DNA from: Trichobilharzia regenti
Taxonomy: Eukaryota > Platyhelminthes > Trematoda > Strigeidida > Schistosomatidae
Length of the DNA stretch: 64,000 nt
Assembly (NCBI GenBank): GCA_944472135.2
Contig: OX235263.1
Location: forward strand, 4,757,517 to 4,821,516
Direction of reading: 5' to 3'
Shown here: one piece after another, positions 1-11,385 of the stretch
Position numbering within the stretch: the stretch's first letter is position 1
Layout of the letters: every line of letters begins with the position of its first letter
Notes under the pieces: model-generated
Seen by the model: only the letters and a program-made list of their open reading frames with translations
Told to the model about the DNA's origin: nothing
Databases searched by the model: none
Translations under genes and position numbers: made by a program

Positions 1-1080
1 TTGAAACAATTCATGATAGGCAACAAGGAATAAAAAACTTCCGAAAGGTGAAATAAACTTAATGCTCTAAGCTGCTATTCGAAACACTTAGTTCCATTTA
101 AGAATTTCGGCAAAATGTCAAGAAGACGTGATTTATCTAAAATCGTGTAATTTATTTGCTCAAAACATTTTGAACAGTCGGATCACATGCCTACTTATCA
201 CAGGTATATACATGAAAATAATAAAATATTAGTCGGTGACAGAATAGACATAGGTCAAGTTAGAAGGCTAGAAGGATATCATTAAACCAAAGATGGGAGA
301 TAAGTGCATATCTGTACTGGTATCAAAAAAAACAAAGTTTACCAAAGAAGGTTTAATGTAATAACGAACTGGTTTTTAAACACATTAAGATGGTTTAAAC
401 TTCCAGATCGCTAGAGCCCCACAAACTTTAGGATACGTCTCAGATATGTTTTATAAGTAGGGTTTAAAAGAGACGTATACATGAATTTTACATCCTATCT
501 CTTTAATAAGTTTCGTAACAGAAGAGCCAGGTCATTTGTTTTCGCTATTAATGGGTTCAAGGGATTCGGCATACTCTAGGAGCCATTTAGAGATATGCTC
601 TGAAGCCTTTACTTTCAAAAAAATCACTGGACCCTCCCTATGTATGTATGTATGACGACATGCAGATAAAACACGGTAGTTGCAGTTAGATGTGACATAA
701 TTTTTCGCTTGCTTTAAGGGCTAAGATGGATATGTAGGCTTCTTATCCCCAATTATTCTCGTCTAAGCTACATAAAAATCTCCCTGTCTAGTTACCAAGC
801 TGTTACAATCACCCAGTTAAAGCAGCCTGATATACACGTCATTCTTAGAGACGAGTTGAATAATAGCTCTGAACACTGTATATCTCTATACGAACTTTTC
901 CGGACAATTATTGTCAACCAGAGTTATTGCCAGTTTTCTTAACTCATCTTCAAATGAACCCTCTATGCATATATATTGATTCCTACTGAGTAGAAATGTG
1001 TTGCTCAAATACATTACACGATTCACATAAATTATGTCTTCTTATCGTTTTGTCGAAACTATGAACTATGTATATTATCG
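1..1080. other. unassigned AT-rich sequence
   Basis: No gene, SINE head or LINE motif that I can support. A short plus-strand stretch near 280-330 could be a worn GIY-YIG remnant (reads YIGQVRR) but is too degraded to call. In context it is probably intron of the Ig-domain gene. Confidence 0.4.
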
Positions 1081-1485
1081 AGTGTGGTGGAGAAGATTTG
1101 TAGCTCAGGTGGATGATTTTGATGTGGTTGTGTTCTCTGAGCTAGCTGGATAGTTTATTCGCGAAGCTTTCAATGGCCTACTAGGCAACACCTTCAGTGC
1201 ATACTTCAATTCGTTAAAGTAAGCTTTTAGATTTCTCCACGAGTTTAGCTTATTAGTCATTTCTTCTGATGGATGACCTTCAACGTCGTGATTGATTTAT
1301 TTTTGTGTGTTTTCACATCTTCTAGGCAGCTAATTGTATTAGAGCTAACTGTTTCCTTGAACATAAATTTCCCACTTTGTGTGTAAGATTTCTCTCGTGT
1401 TGATCGGCAAATTCTGTTGATTGATGATTCATTGGAATACCACGGTGCTGAGAAAAGCATAATGTAAACCGCCCCACCGTGTATA
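1081..1485 (-). mobile_element. PLE-B 3' end, inverted
   Basis: The minus strand matches the 3' end of the PLE-B copies at 1840-2170 (plus) and 7371-7686 (minus), including a shared stretch reading CTCAGAGAACACA and the tail before it. The coding tail of the GIY-YIG nuclease is recognisable around 1430-1480. It meets the plus-strand copy almost directly at about 1490, forming a head-to-head pair. Confidence 0.6.
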
Positions 1486-1489
1486 AAGA

Positions 1490-2170
1490 GCATCTCAGAA
1501 ATAATTGCAAGTCGCTTCAAACCTTTAGGAATTGAAGTCTCACACAAACCAACAAAATTACTTCACTCAGTTCTTTCTCAGCCGAAAGACTCAACAACAA
1601 AAGAAGATGAGACCAACATCATCTACAAAATAAATTGTAACTGCAAAAAACTCTAAATTAGCCAAAATAGACATTCTCTTCGTTTTCGCAACCACTAACA
1701 AAAACTGGCCTTCAATACACAAGATGTTTACTCTCGCATATGGCCTCACTGCATACAGATAACCACGGACATCAATTCAATTGGACTGCCAACGTTCAAA
1801 TATTAGACAGAGGAAACACCAAAATTGCTAGGGAATTTTTAGAAGCCTGATATTTTAATGAATCGGCAGTAAACAGGCACACACAAAGGGTCAAACATCA
1901 GCTCAAGGAAACAATCAGTATCGATGCAATACAAGTTGCGTGGAGGTTGTGGAAGCACACGAAAACAACCAATCATGACGTTGAGGGTCACCGACCAGAA
2001 GAGATGAATATTAAACTAAACTCGTGGGGAAATCTAATGGCTCACTTAAACAGATTGAAGTAAACGCTGAAGGTGTTGCCTAGTGGGGCAATGAAAGCTT
2101 AGCAAATAAACTATCCAATCAGCTCAGAGAACACAGTCACATCGAAATATTCTTAAATAACTGCTACGAT
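1490..2170 (+). mobile_element. PLE-B fragment, GIY-YIG nuclease end
   Basis: Broken 3' part of a Penelope-like element. Translation in pieces gives SEIIASRFKPLGIEVSHKPT, then IIYKINCNC, the start of the GIY-YIG nuclease, and later HTDNHGHQFNWTANVQIL and REFLEA, the typical C-terminal block. Stops interrupt the nuclease. The 3' untranslated part runs to about 2170. Confidence 0.65.
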
Positions 2171-2865
2171 TCACTGGCGTTAATGTTAACGAGACATATC
2201 TGGGACATCTATGAAACTGTCACTGTAGGTAATAATTCAAAATATACGAATGTAATTTATAAAGGGATTTACTTTGAACATCAGGAATAAAATTTCCTTC
2301 GTAGCAGGTGAACGATACTCAAAATATAATAAATTTCTGAAAATATTTAAAAGATAGTGAACTGTCGTATCGGAGAGCTCATTAAAGATTTAAAAAAAAA
2401 ACTCTAACAGCTTAATGTAACAGACAAAAAAGTCATCTAAGGAACATTATCAAGTTTTATGGAGACTGCCACCACTGGTCATTTCATCTGAACAATCGCC
2501 TCCTTCAAGGGAATCTTTCTAAAGTGAAGAAGAACCTGCCAAAGACAATACGTTTCCGTCTTCTTTGCACTTCAGAAGCCCTAGCCATTTAGTAAGAAGA
2601 ACCAGAACTATGCATACAAAAACAAAATAATTTAACCACTTCTACTATCATGGTAACAACTCTATTGATTTGATTTAACATTTGCCTGTATGCTTGATTT
2701 TCTAACTACCTAAAACTCTTGCGTAATCCCGTATGTTATTTTGTTTCCATGTTCACCCTGAGCACAACTCTTTCATCAAACTGTACATGTCACTACGCAA
2801 CTCTTCTTTAACAATCGACTGTGACATCTAATTGTGATTCATGACAAAATAATGGGTTTTTTTTC
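2171..2865. other. unassigned
   Basis: AT-rich sequence between two PLE fragments. It may include worn upstream sequence of the following PLE-A copy, but I see no motif that proves it. Confidence 0.3.
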
Positions 2866-4430
2866 GATGTGACTTCTCTATTCACCCAGATCCCTCTGCA
2901 TGAGTCAGTAGACATAATGTGTCAACACTATTATCTTCTTCCTTTACCAAAACTGGAATTTAAGCAGCTTCTTGTGTTATGTACTAATGATATACAATTC
3001 CAATTTGACAACAGATGTATCGCCAGGTTGATGGCGTCGCAATGGGGAATCCACTGGGTCCTATATTAGCTGATATCTTTATGATCAGTCTGGAGCAGAC
3101 AAAGCTCATGTGTACAGTTGGTGAAATAACAGCCTACTACAGATATGTTGATGACACATTCATTGTATGCAATGATTTGAGTCACTCTTTGTCTCTATTA
3201 GACTCTTCTACAATGAACACACTTTCACAATGAAAAATCTCGTAAATCAGACGTAAAGTTGGAGAGAAAATAAGACGGGACACTCGAAAGAACTGTATAT
3301 TGTCAAAACACATGCAGTTGTCTTTACTTGAATTTCAACAGCTTCTGTCCAGTGAAATACAAACGAATGGTGGTGAAAACGTTTTTCAATAGAGCGAAGA
3401 GAATATGTTCACCAAACAAACTAGACAGTGAACTAATGCTTCTTGAAAAATGCTTGGAAAAAATGGTTGCCCACAAAGTTTCGATAACAAATATGGCAAG
3501 AATAAACTCATGAAGCGCGATACAGCTACAGTCAGTAAGAAGCCTATTTTCATCAAACTCGACTACAAAGGCGACGACATTATGAGAATGGTAAGTGCAA
3601 GATCAAGCGCAGCCCTGGCTAGGACGTATCCTGAAGCGTTATTAGTCTCTCTATCCCTAGCAACCTCTTCACTGGTGCAGCCAAAGATTGACAAGTACCC
3701 CTCACATGTTACCTACAACTGTGTATATCAATTGACATGTATCTGCAGGAGCACTTACATTGGAAGAACAAAGAGGAGGGCCTAGGTCAGATTCTGCGAA
3801 CATGTACCAAGGAGCGAGCCTCCGGTTAAAGGGACCGAATTGTTTAAGCTCTTCAATCGCCGCCAAACACCTGATTGACTCAAGACACTGAGTAGATCTG
3901 TTAAAATCATTCAAAATAACAAAATGAACATACAAAGTACCCCAAGTCTTCTCAGGTTTGCTGAAGCTATAGCAATAGAACGATTGAATCCTGACTTATG
4001 TGTCCAAAAAGAACCTTTTATTGGACTTCATTTACCTTGGTGACTCACTTCTTAGTTGTACACAGCTGATAAGAAGCAACGAAATAAAATGGATCTAGAT
4101 TATTCTGCGCCAATGTTTCTTCTTTCTTTGTTCCAATATATAAAAATGAATCATTGTGTGAGACATCTAATTACTTTTGTTACTACTCACGTATATCAAC
4201 ATCCAATTCCTCTGAACGTCTTTTGTCTTATGTTACTTCACCGAAAACTTATTAACTGCATTTCTTCTGGAAAGTTTTATGTACACACATACAAAATAAC
4301 TATGTATATGTGCGATTGTACAGCTGTGAAAATGAATTGTCCGTCGAAAAGAGACTGTTCGCTGAACTACTGGTTTTCTGTCTACCCGTATATTCACTAG
4401 ATGAGCTAATAAGAAAAACCCACTCCCTCA
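2866..4430 (+). mobile_element. PLE-A (Cercyon-like) copy, degenerate
   Basis: Penelope-like element with its reverse transcriptase split among frames. Visible in order: palm block SLFTQIPLHESVD (about 2870), YRQVDGVAMGNPLGPILADIFM (3010-3090, one frameshift before it), the catalytic YVDDTF (about 3140), then thumb sequence. The GIY-YIG nuclease start NCVYQLTCICRSTYIGRTKRRA is at 3718-3783 and is cut by a stop, followed by a C-terminal block ending LCVQKEPFIGLHLPW at about 4040. The 3' tail to 4430 includes the lineage's terminal motif near 4350. At least four frame breaks; not active. Confidence 0.75.
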
Positions 4431-4639
4431 GATTCTGTTTAATAAACTTTGGGAATCAATTTTACCTATTTTAGCAGCGCATTTGTTTGCATAAACCGCT
4501 GGAATCATTCATCTCGGAGGAGTACTCACAAAGTGAAGTTAAGCCTTTACGGCAATATTTATTAACTGATAAGACGGTCTAAGATTGACTATGTAGTCAA
4601 CCATTGGCATATAAATGTCTCCACTTGTGTTGAAACTGA

Positions 4640-4862
4640 TTATTCGTAGCACAGGAAGTGTTCTTCCTTAGTTCAGTGGATAATTGCTATCCAACCAAGC
4701 ACATGATCCGGTCTCGGTTCCTGGCAGACGAACTTCTAAATCTAGCCTAGCTAAAAGTAAGCCGCGAAGATTGTGAAGGTTGGATGAGCGACCAGTAGTT
4801 GCCCACCCCCACTCATCAGAACAATGCCAACACTGCAGTGACCCTAAAGTCTTGGATTTCAA
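4640..4862 (+). mobile_element. tRNA-headed SINE copy
   Basis: Head with an A-box-like TAGTTCAGTGGATAA (about 4673) and a B-box-like GGTCTCGGTTCC, followed by a non-tRNA body. It lies next to the splice donor of the exon at 4909-5150. I could not match it to a second full copy here, so the family is left open. Confidence 0.5.
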
Positions 4863-4908
4863 TCGGAGTACGAGGGATGAAAAGCAACATACTTGGACTT
4901 TTACTTAC

Positions 4909-5150
4909 CGCAATAGATTTATCATCTTTCAACAATTGTTCAACTGGTAGAATTGTACCTCCTTTTTGTCGTTTCTGAAAATGATTCATGATGAAATTAG
5001 ATTTTATTATATCTGATGAATTGAATAATTTTCTCCATTCAATTAAATCCACTGAAGGTGATGCATCTATTGTACACGGGAGACGTCCTGGACCATCTTT
5101 TCCTAGATATATTGGATTCTCTGTAGTGTTGAAGTGAACTCTTGGAATAT
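4909..5150 (-). CDS. Turtle/IGSF9-like next Ig domain exon
   Basis: Exon of 242 nt (2 bases + 80 codons) between the acceptor GTCATAG and the donor GCG|GTAAGT, ending in phase 0. It follows the exon at 41399-41715 in phase across a 36-kb intron. The peptide opens IPRVHFNTTENPIYLGKDG, then GRLPC (B-strand Cys) and, 15 residues later, the C-strand tryptophan in LIEWRK. The pattern tyrosine, Gly-x-x-G, x-x-Cys, A-x-P, Trp-x-K matches the fourth Ig domain of Turtle/IGSF9 in layout (from knowledge of that family; no alignment was run). The F-strand cysteine must lie in a further exon, which I did not find below 4909. A tRNA-headed SINE sits within 50 bp downstream of the donor. Confidence 0.8.
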
Positions 5151-5379
5151 CTATGACAAAATAAAGTACATTTGCGCATATAATAAATAATTAAATAGGT
5201 CATGCATGGTAGAAATTGATTATATGTACTCAAAAGTTTGGCATAAACAATAAAACTATTAAAATATGTTACCGTTTCTCTGCTTTCTATAGATAGTTAG
5301 CTTATGAATGAAGACAAGCTATGTGAGAAGAACACAATTCCCTCATTATAGGTGTTGCAATAGCTATCCTGAAATATTT

Positions 5380-5640
5380 CAGCATTGGTTTGTAGGGATG
5401 ATGAAATCCTGTAACCATACAGTCAATAGTCGGTGAGATGCTCACTGTCTACTGGCCCTATTGAAATAGGTAGTTACCTGGATTCTAATGAGAAGTCGTG
5501 ACCAGTGGGGTGCAGCAGGTCCAAAACCTTGCTCAGTTCACAAGACAGTAATGAGCGAAAAACGTTGAGAGGTTTGGTGTGAGGCTAGTGATCCTGTCCA
5601 GCATAAAAAAAAATAACACCATCGCTAGCTCAAATGATGC
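5380..5640 (+). mobile_element. SINE-C 5' module and SINE-D tail remnants
   Basis: The piece around 5460-5520 (ACCTGG, GTGACCAGTGGGGTGCAGCAG) recurs at 22195-22245 and, in part, at 33365-33480, where it precedes a SINE-C head. The piece after 5570 (GTGAGGCTAGTGATCC) matches the SINE-D tails at 9246 and 12145. Confidence 0.5.
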
Positions 5641-5644
5641 TAGA

Positions 5645-6470
5645 GAGGAACTCAACCATATTTGAAGAATAATTTTCTTTTCATGCGGGAAAAACGTAAC
5701 TTGAGGGCATTCTTACCCTGTCACGCTCTTCTACAATACAAATACTGACTTAAAGTTGTAACAAAACCCGAAGGGTCTAACTAAGTTCATAGGAACCATT
5801 TGATTTCTTTGTTTCTTAACATAGTTTTGACGGTTTCGCAGCAGAACTGTCACCAACTACACACACACACACAAGGTTTAGGGTTCGATTCCCGATCGAA
5901 GAACTCTGAAACCTCGGTAGAGTAACAATATACCAGGCATTGAGAGAAGACTGAGCATGTAAGGTGAGTAATGTTACGCCACCACCACCACCGATCTGCT
6001 TCGCAAGTTACTTCTTATCGCTAATCATTTCTGTGTTTTAGAGTAATCATGACCTTTTAGCTTCAGAAGCATTGGCTGTAGTTGGATTCTTTTATGTAAC
6101 AATAATTGTAGCAAAAGTGACAGTGATTCTAATCGATTCAACATAACCACTTTGCCTGTAGAGTAAAGTAACGGTGAACTTCTTTTGTCTAAAGACTTAG
6201 ATATTTTGAGTTGAAAAAAAATGTTTGATCTTTCAAGGTCTCCTAAGACTATACTGTAGACACACTGAATTCTTGGAGTTTATGTCAATCACTTACATCC
6301 GGTGAAATGGTAAAAGCAGATTAAAAAATTTACATAGTTAAATGTTTCTAGAAAAAAGTGGAGTTGTCGCTTGTTTTTTGTCACACAACCATTAGTGTCT
6401 ACAATCTACTATTTAACTCAGATTCATTAGTTGAAGTTTTTAAGGGAAGACAGAAGGATAATAGAATGTT
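5645..6470 (+). repeat. 0.8-kb dispersed repeat, copy 1
   Basis: Reverse complement of 50490-51310 over its whole length, with roughly one base in five different by eye and scattered short gaps. Inside is a tRNA-like B-box stretch (GGTTCGATTCC-like, about 5880) preceded in this copy by a short CA run. No protein frame is shared. It behaves like a non-autonomous element, but I do not recognise the family. Confidence 0.65.
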
Positions 6471-7090
6471 ATTTTATGTAACAGGTTGTTAGTAATTGAC
6501 TACAACGTGGAATAATTCGAGTTTTAAGATGCATAGAAATTTCCAAAATACTTCAATTACTAATTAAGGTAGGAGTAATCATAGTGAGAGAAAAAAAGTA
6601 AGAATCCACTGTCACCTCAGCGAGAAGTTTCAACATGAAAGTCATTTGTATGTTAATGATCTACTTGGATTTTATTATTATTATTATTTTCAACTTTGTG
6701 AACACTGTCTTGCAGATGATGAGCCATTGCGTTACTAAAGATTTGTCCATCTCACAGTAGCAAGTCCCACGAAATACTAGTGGAAATGTGGTCACGTATA
6801 TTACTCTAAGACTTGTCTTAATTCAACTGTCTCAATGACGGACTGATTCTATGAATACTAAATAATCTTAATACCGAATGGAACCTCTCTATTGCTGCAT
6901 TTGATTTTTATTCAATTCCCCTTGAAACCATGTCACCTATACAGTCAGTCTTTAGAAAGGTAGACCTTTTCTGAACTGTATGGAATGTTTTACTAAAATG
7001 TGGAGCTGTTTTTTTTTTGGTAAAATAGTCCAAGGTATTCTCTTCCTTATAAACTCTTTAAAACAATCTAAGGTTTGATGTTAGATGACT
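6471..7090. other. unassigned
   Basis: AT-rich intron-like sequence; a short TTA microsatellite near 6672. Nothing else supported. Confidence 0.3.
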
Positions 7091-7094
7091 GAAA

Positions 7095-7370
7095 GCAATC
7101 GCCAAAGCAGCTCTGGACCTAGGTTTTGTGTTTGTTGACATTTGACGGATACAACTCAGTGTGCACTCATCCAAGAACTAGGCACATTACATTGGGTGCT
7201 ACTATCTATGCTATAGTTCTACATGAAGTCAGTAATGAGCACAAATAACTAATTGAGAAAGCCTCTTACTACGGCAGTATGTGACCAGGGTTCGAATCTA
7301 AAAGTGGAAGAGAATTCCCTCGAGATAACAGGTACGCCTTGTTGACGAGTGCAAACTAGTGCAAAATGAA
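7095..7370 (+). mobile_element. SINE-E remnant
   Basis: A B-box-like GGTTCGAATCT at about 7290 is followed by the SINE-E body signature (GCCTTGTTGACGAGTGCAAAC), shared with 32095-32120 and, inverted, with 24405-24445. Confidence 0.5.
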
Positions 7371-8930
7371 TTTTTTTGATGTGATTGTGTTCTCTGAGCT
7401 AGCTGGATGGTTTATTTGTGAAGCTTTCATTGCCCGTCCTACTAGGCAACACCTTCAGCTCATACTTCAATTCGAATTGAAGTGAGCTATTAGATTTCAC
7501 CACGATTTTGTTAATCATCTCTCCTGATGGGTGACCTTCAACATAGTGATTAGTTGTTTTTGTGTGTTTTCAGACCCTCTAGGCTACTGGTATTGGAACT
7601 GATTGTCTCCTTGACTGAAACTTTGACCCTCTGTGTGTGGAGTTTCCTTCTTATCGGTTGATAAATTTAGTCGGTTGATTGATGAAAAGTAAATTCTACC
7701 TAATCTTTTTTCTCCTTTTTTCCGTCTCTTCATTGGTATTATTCTGTCTTCTTAATTGAAATATTTTGCATTTTCAACCCTCTTGTTCTCTACCCCCACC
7801 CGATTTAATTTCTACACCTCACTACCACTTTAATTGACCTGACTAACGCTCAATTTCTAGTCATTTATGTTACGTCATCCAACTTAATTGCTCAATTTCA
7901 GTTCTAATTTAAATGGCATTATTCTCTACCCTGCTTCTACTTAGTCTCTACCTGTAATTACCTCTGTTGCTACCCTGACCTAAGTTGAAACATTTTAGTC
8001 AATTAAATTACGTCATCTAACTTACTAACTAACTCAATCTTAGTTGCTTTAGTTGCTGTCTAATTAACCTTGTTTCTATATATTAGACCATTCTTGTATT
8101 ACCTGATCAATTATCTAAACTTGACAAACCTCATGTACACACGTACACACAAATAATTGTATATATAAATGTGATCGCACAGCTGTGTGAATGAAATCGC
8201 CACCGAAAAGAGTCTCTTCGCTGAACGTCTTCTCTTTTTCATATGATTGATGATTCACTGGAATACCAAGCTTCTAAAATTTCTCCAGCATTCTTGTTGT
8301 TTCCTCTGTCTAATATTTGAACGTTGGTTGTCCCAGTCTAATTGATGTCAGTGGTTGTCTGTATGCAGCGATATGAGCGAGGTAGTGGATGTCATCTCTT
8401 TTGACGGCTAGGTTATGTTGATGGATGTGAAGACGAAGGAGATGTCCACTTTGGTCAATGTAGTGTTCTTTGTTGTCGTTGCACCTTATATTTTAGATGA
8501 CGTTAGTTTTACCTTCTCATCTTTCGCTGTGAAGTCTTTGGTTTACATAGAGCTGAGTGAAGTGATTCTGTTGATTTGTGTGCGACGTCGATTCCTAAAA
8601 ATTTAAAGAGTTTAGCAGTGATTTCTGAGATTTCCTTTATATATGGTAAGGCGACTTTTTTGTGCTTTCTTTGAGGCCTTTTGGTTTGATAGGTTGGCTT
8701 AAGGGTATATTTCTTTTGATGAAATTCCATGGATATGCATTCTTTTAGAAGACGTTCATGAAATATCTTTCTTCAATTTTCTGTAAGGTAGGAATGCTGC
8801 AATGAGTCCTGGCCTTCTAGAGTAGTTCTTGTATGCAATTCCTTTTGTGTTATTCGATTGTTGCTGTTGTACGAAATGTAGTTCCAGCGCTGCAATCATT
8901 TAAAATCAATTCCGTATGCACTACGATAAC
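7371..8930 (-). mobile_element. PLE-B copy interrupted by a PLE terminal repeat
   Basis: Minus-strand Penelope-like element. From 8730 downward it reads KKVALPYIKEISEITAKLF, then FLGIDVAHKSTESLHSALCK (C-terminal end of RT and linker), then a broken GIY-YIG nuclease to about 8260, and the 3' tail at 7371-7686. The segment 7687-8243 is a separate insertion; removing it restores the colinear order seen in the copy at 1081-1485. Confidence 0.65.
7687..8243 (+). mobile_element. PLE-A terminal repeat inserted in PLE-B
   Basis: A 557-bp unit, also found at 58745-59480 (plus) and 60945-61425 and 62076-62320 (minus), where it flanks the best PLE-A copy. It ends in the lineage's terminal motif CCGAAAAGAGTCTCTTCGCTG at 8202-8222. 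It interrupts the PLE-B tail at a position that is continuous in the 1081-1485 copy. Confidence 0.6.
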
Positions 8931-8937
8931 CAGTCAC

Positions 8938-9060
8938 TTAGCTGGATGACCGATTGGGGAACCTGATCGACAGGATTTGATCTGTACCAATAAAAGGACA
9001 AGACTCATTAAATTGGTTACTATCCAGTGACCAATCGAACATTTCGGGTTTCACTGAAGT
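8938..9060 (+). mobile_element. SINE-E tail remnant
   Basis: Shares the tail order (CTGTACCAAT, AGGACTAGAC-like, TTACTA, GTCCAATCAA-like) with SINE-E copies at 24490-24560 and 32240-32300, but diverged. Confidence 0.45.
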
Positions 9061-9117
9061 TCCTTCCTTAGAATAACCTTCTTGAGTGTTTTCACTAAGC
9101 CTTTGTTTAACGCTAGA

Positions 9118-9360
9118 CGTCAGTGACTTAGCGGTAGAATACTCACCAACCACGCTTCGTGTGGTCAGGCGTTCGGTCCTCGCCCACTGACGTACTCCTT
9201 TGCCTCGTTAAACCAGTAATAAGACTGGTAAAGAGGAAGGTTGGGCATGAGGCTAGCAACTCCATCCCATAAAAATTATAAACATCGCTGCCATCGAAAC
9301 TTGAAGCCTCTAGCTTGAAGTCACCTATGTTCCAGTAGGAACTCAAAGAAATAAAAATTT
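9118..9360 (+). mobile_element. SINE-D
   Basis: tRNA-like head (A-box-like TTAGCGGTAGAATA, B-box-like GCGTTCGGTCC) followed by a body with TACTCCTTTGCCTCGTTAAA, AAGACTGGTAAAGAGGAAGG and CATGAGGCTAGCAACTCCAT. The same order occurs at 12001-12250, and pieces at 5572, 18104, 26575 and 43920. Confidence 0.65.
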
Positions 9361-9379
9361 AAGAGTTTACTTGTGCAGG

Positions 9380-9465
9380 TAGTGCGTCAGTAGTTCAGGG
9401 ATGGAATATCTACCAGCCAGCCAAAAGTTCAAGGTTCGATTCCTGGCTGACTCACCTTACCTCAC
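9380..9465 (+). mobile_element. isolated tRNA-like SINE head
   Basis: GTCAGTAGTTCAGGGATGG and AAGGTTCGATTCCTGGCTGA have A- and B-box spacing, but the cloverleaf arms do not pair well, so this is a SINE head or tRNA pseudogene and not a working tRNA gene. Confidence 0.5.
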
Positions 9466-9489
9466 CTTTTGTTTCTATATCAAATAAAC

Positions 9490-11165
9490 TCTCTTTACTA
9501 ATTCCATTATGAGTAGAATTTATTTTGATAAAGTCTCACAGTTTTATACGGTAATGTTTTTTATCGAATACCCCTACTTATGAATTATCAAAAAACTTAA
9601 CTCTAACATTAGGCCCTATCGGAAATCGTTCGAACTCCAGACTAACTAATTCATATGAGATGAAAAATAGACTAAATGACATTCAACTAGAGAATGATGA
9701 AAAAATGCTTAGCTTTGATATAACCAGTCTTTATATCAATATACCAGTCAATATGGCCTTAGAATCAGTTAAAAAAGAACTAACTGCAAATCCTGAACTC
9801 ACTCATAGGACAAAGATGCCCATTGAAGAAATTTTTTCAGGATGTCAGTTATGCCTTACATCAACCATCTTCAAATTCCAAGGCAAAATATATAGACAAA
9901 CAAAAGGTGTAGTAAGGGGATCACCAATATCCCCTATCGTAGCAGACATATTTATGGACAGCTGGGAAAATAGTGCCCTCAATACGTTTACTCCTACTCC
10001 AAAAATAATGGTGGAGATATGTGGATGACACCTTCACAGTGTTATAAACAGAACATATCTCTAGCTTCTTGACACACATAAACTCACTAGTGGAGGGAAT
10101 AAAATCCACATTTGAATCGGAAAATGAACAAGGAGAATTAGCTGTGATGTTAGATTGTAAAAGAAAATGAATAGAAGAAGATAATCTGCAGACTAGCGTT
10201 TATAAAAACCAACGCATCCTGCTAAAAGATATTTAGACTTTAATTGGTGTCATCCGTTAACTCTCTGTAAAAGCTGGCTTAGTTAAGTGTGCAGCAAACC
10301 GAGCAGTATCACTAAGTAGCACAAAAAAAGACGGAAATAATGAAATAAAACAGACAGAATAGGCTTTGGTATCAAATAACTAACTACCTTATAAAATTCA
10401 TCAGGAAAGATCGAAAAAAGGCCAAAAACAAAATAAAAATAATTGTTAAACTAATAATGATAACATAAATAAGACAGAATATAAGTTATCTACTGTTACC
10501 TCATACAAGGAGAGGACATCCAAGACCCTACAAAAGATTTTCAGTAAATCAGAAATTAGGGTGACATTCAAACCCACGAACTCACTGACAGACAAGCTCT
10601 GTAGGCTAAAAGACCCTATCGGTAGAGCCAGTTAGACAAAATAATATAATTTAGAAAATACCCTGCGACAACTGCGAGCGAGATCAGCTACATAGGTCAA
10701 ACTAGTAGGTGAGTGTGGTAGTCAGGTTGTCGGAAAATAAGAATTTAGCTAAGGTAAGAATAACTGACCCGGAGAAGATGAGTAATTTAGAAAGAAGCTC
10801 AGCAACAGACTGCACTGCATCCAATAGCACACAACCACACAATAGAGTGGTGCGAGAAGGTTGAAATTCTAAACAGAAATCTAGGTAGCTGTAGAGAGTG
10901 GTTGATTACTAAATCTTTGTTCATCAAGAAATGACTGATCACTCATACTGCAAATAGGGAGAATACTCCTACTACGAATCAAATCAAACGATAAAAAATA
11001 ATGGAATTATATGAATGAAGTTAGAAAGTTGTGTGATTACCTTGATATAATTATGAACACTTATAAATTGTGCTCAAAACGTGGTCATCGGTAAAGATTA
11101 CTGTATAAACACTGTGAAACTGTATCAAAACAAATTTTACCCATAATGGAATTATATTTTGCCAC
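9490..11165 (+). mobile_element. PLE-C with inverted ends
   Basis: Penelope-like element with RT at the left and a worn GIY-YIG nuclease at the right (terminal block reads LCDYLDIIM near 11030). The first 80 bp (about 9497-9575) are the reverse complement of the last 75 bp (about 11090-11165), as expected for PLEs with inverted terminal repeats. Many stops after 10030. Confidence 0.7.
9660..10030 (+). pseudogene. PLE-C reverse transcriptase, 5' half
   Basis: Longest open stretch of the element, 122 codons. Palm block A is seen in MLSFDITSLYINIPVNMALE and block B in YRQTKGVVRGSPISPIVADI, where the family norm is DG(V/T)xMGSP: the Asp is replaced by Lys and the Met by Arg. The catalytic YVDDTF follows after a frame change at about 10017. 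RNA-templated DNA synthesis is the family role; the substitutions and frameshift make this copy dead. Confidence 0.7.
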
Positions 11166-11224
11166 AGTGGACAAGTTTTATTCTCTTTACTAAGTGGAAA
11201 AACAGTCTAAAATTCAGAAAATAT

Positions 11225-11385
11225 ACATTTATATACAATTGGTGGACGGTGGCTAGCAGTGGAATCCAGGATGTGCATTTCGTCCTAATTGGGACTCGTC
11301 AGCTGGATGTACCTGAGACCGAGCACTTCGTTCCCAATCAATTGACGGGAAAATCAAAAAATTCAATTCAATAATATACATTTAT
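11225..11385 (-). mobile_element. Sm-alpha SINE fragment, foldback junction
   Basis: Positions 11238-11320 are the minus-strand ribozyme half of Sm-alpha; at about 11318 the sequence flips and continues as the plus-strand tail (GAGACCGAGCACTTCG, GACGGGAAAATC, AATTCAATTC). The two halves are adjacent only in a foldback copy. Confidence 0.75.
11264..11308 (-). ncRNA. hammerhead ribozyme, intact core
   Basis: Read on the minus strand: stem I ATCCAG, core CTGACGA, stem II GTCC-CAATTA-GGAC, core GAAA, stem III TGCACA (one pair closing four bases), ATC cleavage triplet, stem I CTGGAT. All conserved core bases of a type I hammerhead are present and both stems pair perfectly. The expected product is self-cleavage after the C of ATC. 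Sm-alpha hammerheads are known in schistosomes. This copy is in sense orientation in the 36-kb intron of the Ig-domain gene. Confidence 0.85.

Noticed and set aside
8160..8230. The conserved PLE end motif (around CCGAAAAGAGTCTCTTCG) as a hammerhead.
   Set aside because: Five copies compared; none gives the CTGANGA box next to a pairing stem II. Kept only as a terminal motif.
9380..9465. A functional tRNA gene.
   Set aside because: Promoter boxes are present, but the acceptor and anticodon arms do not pair; it is a SINE head or pseudogene. The same applies to the other SINE heads.
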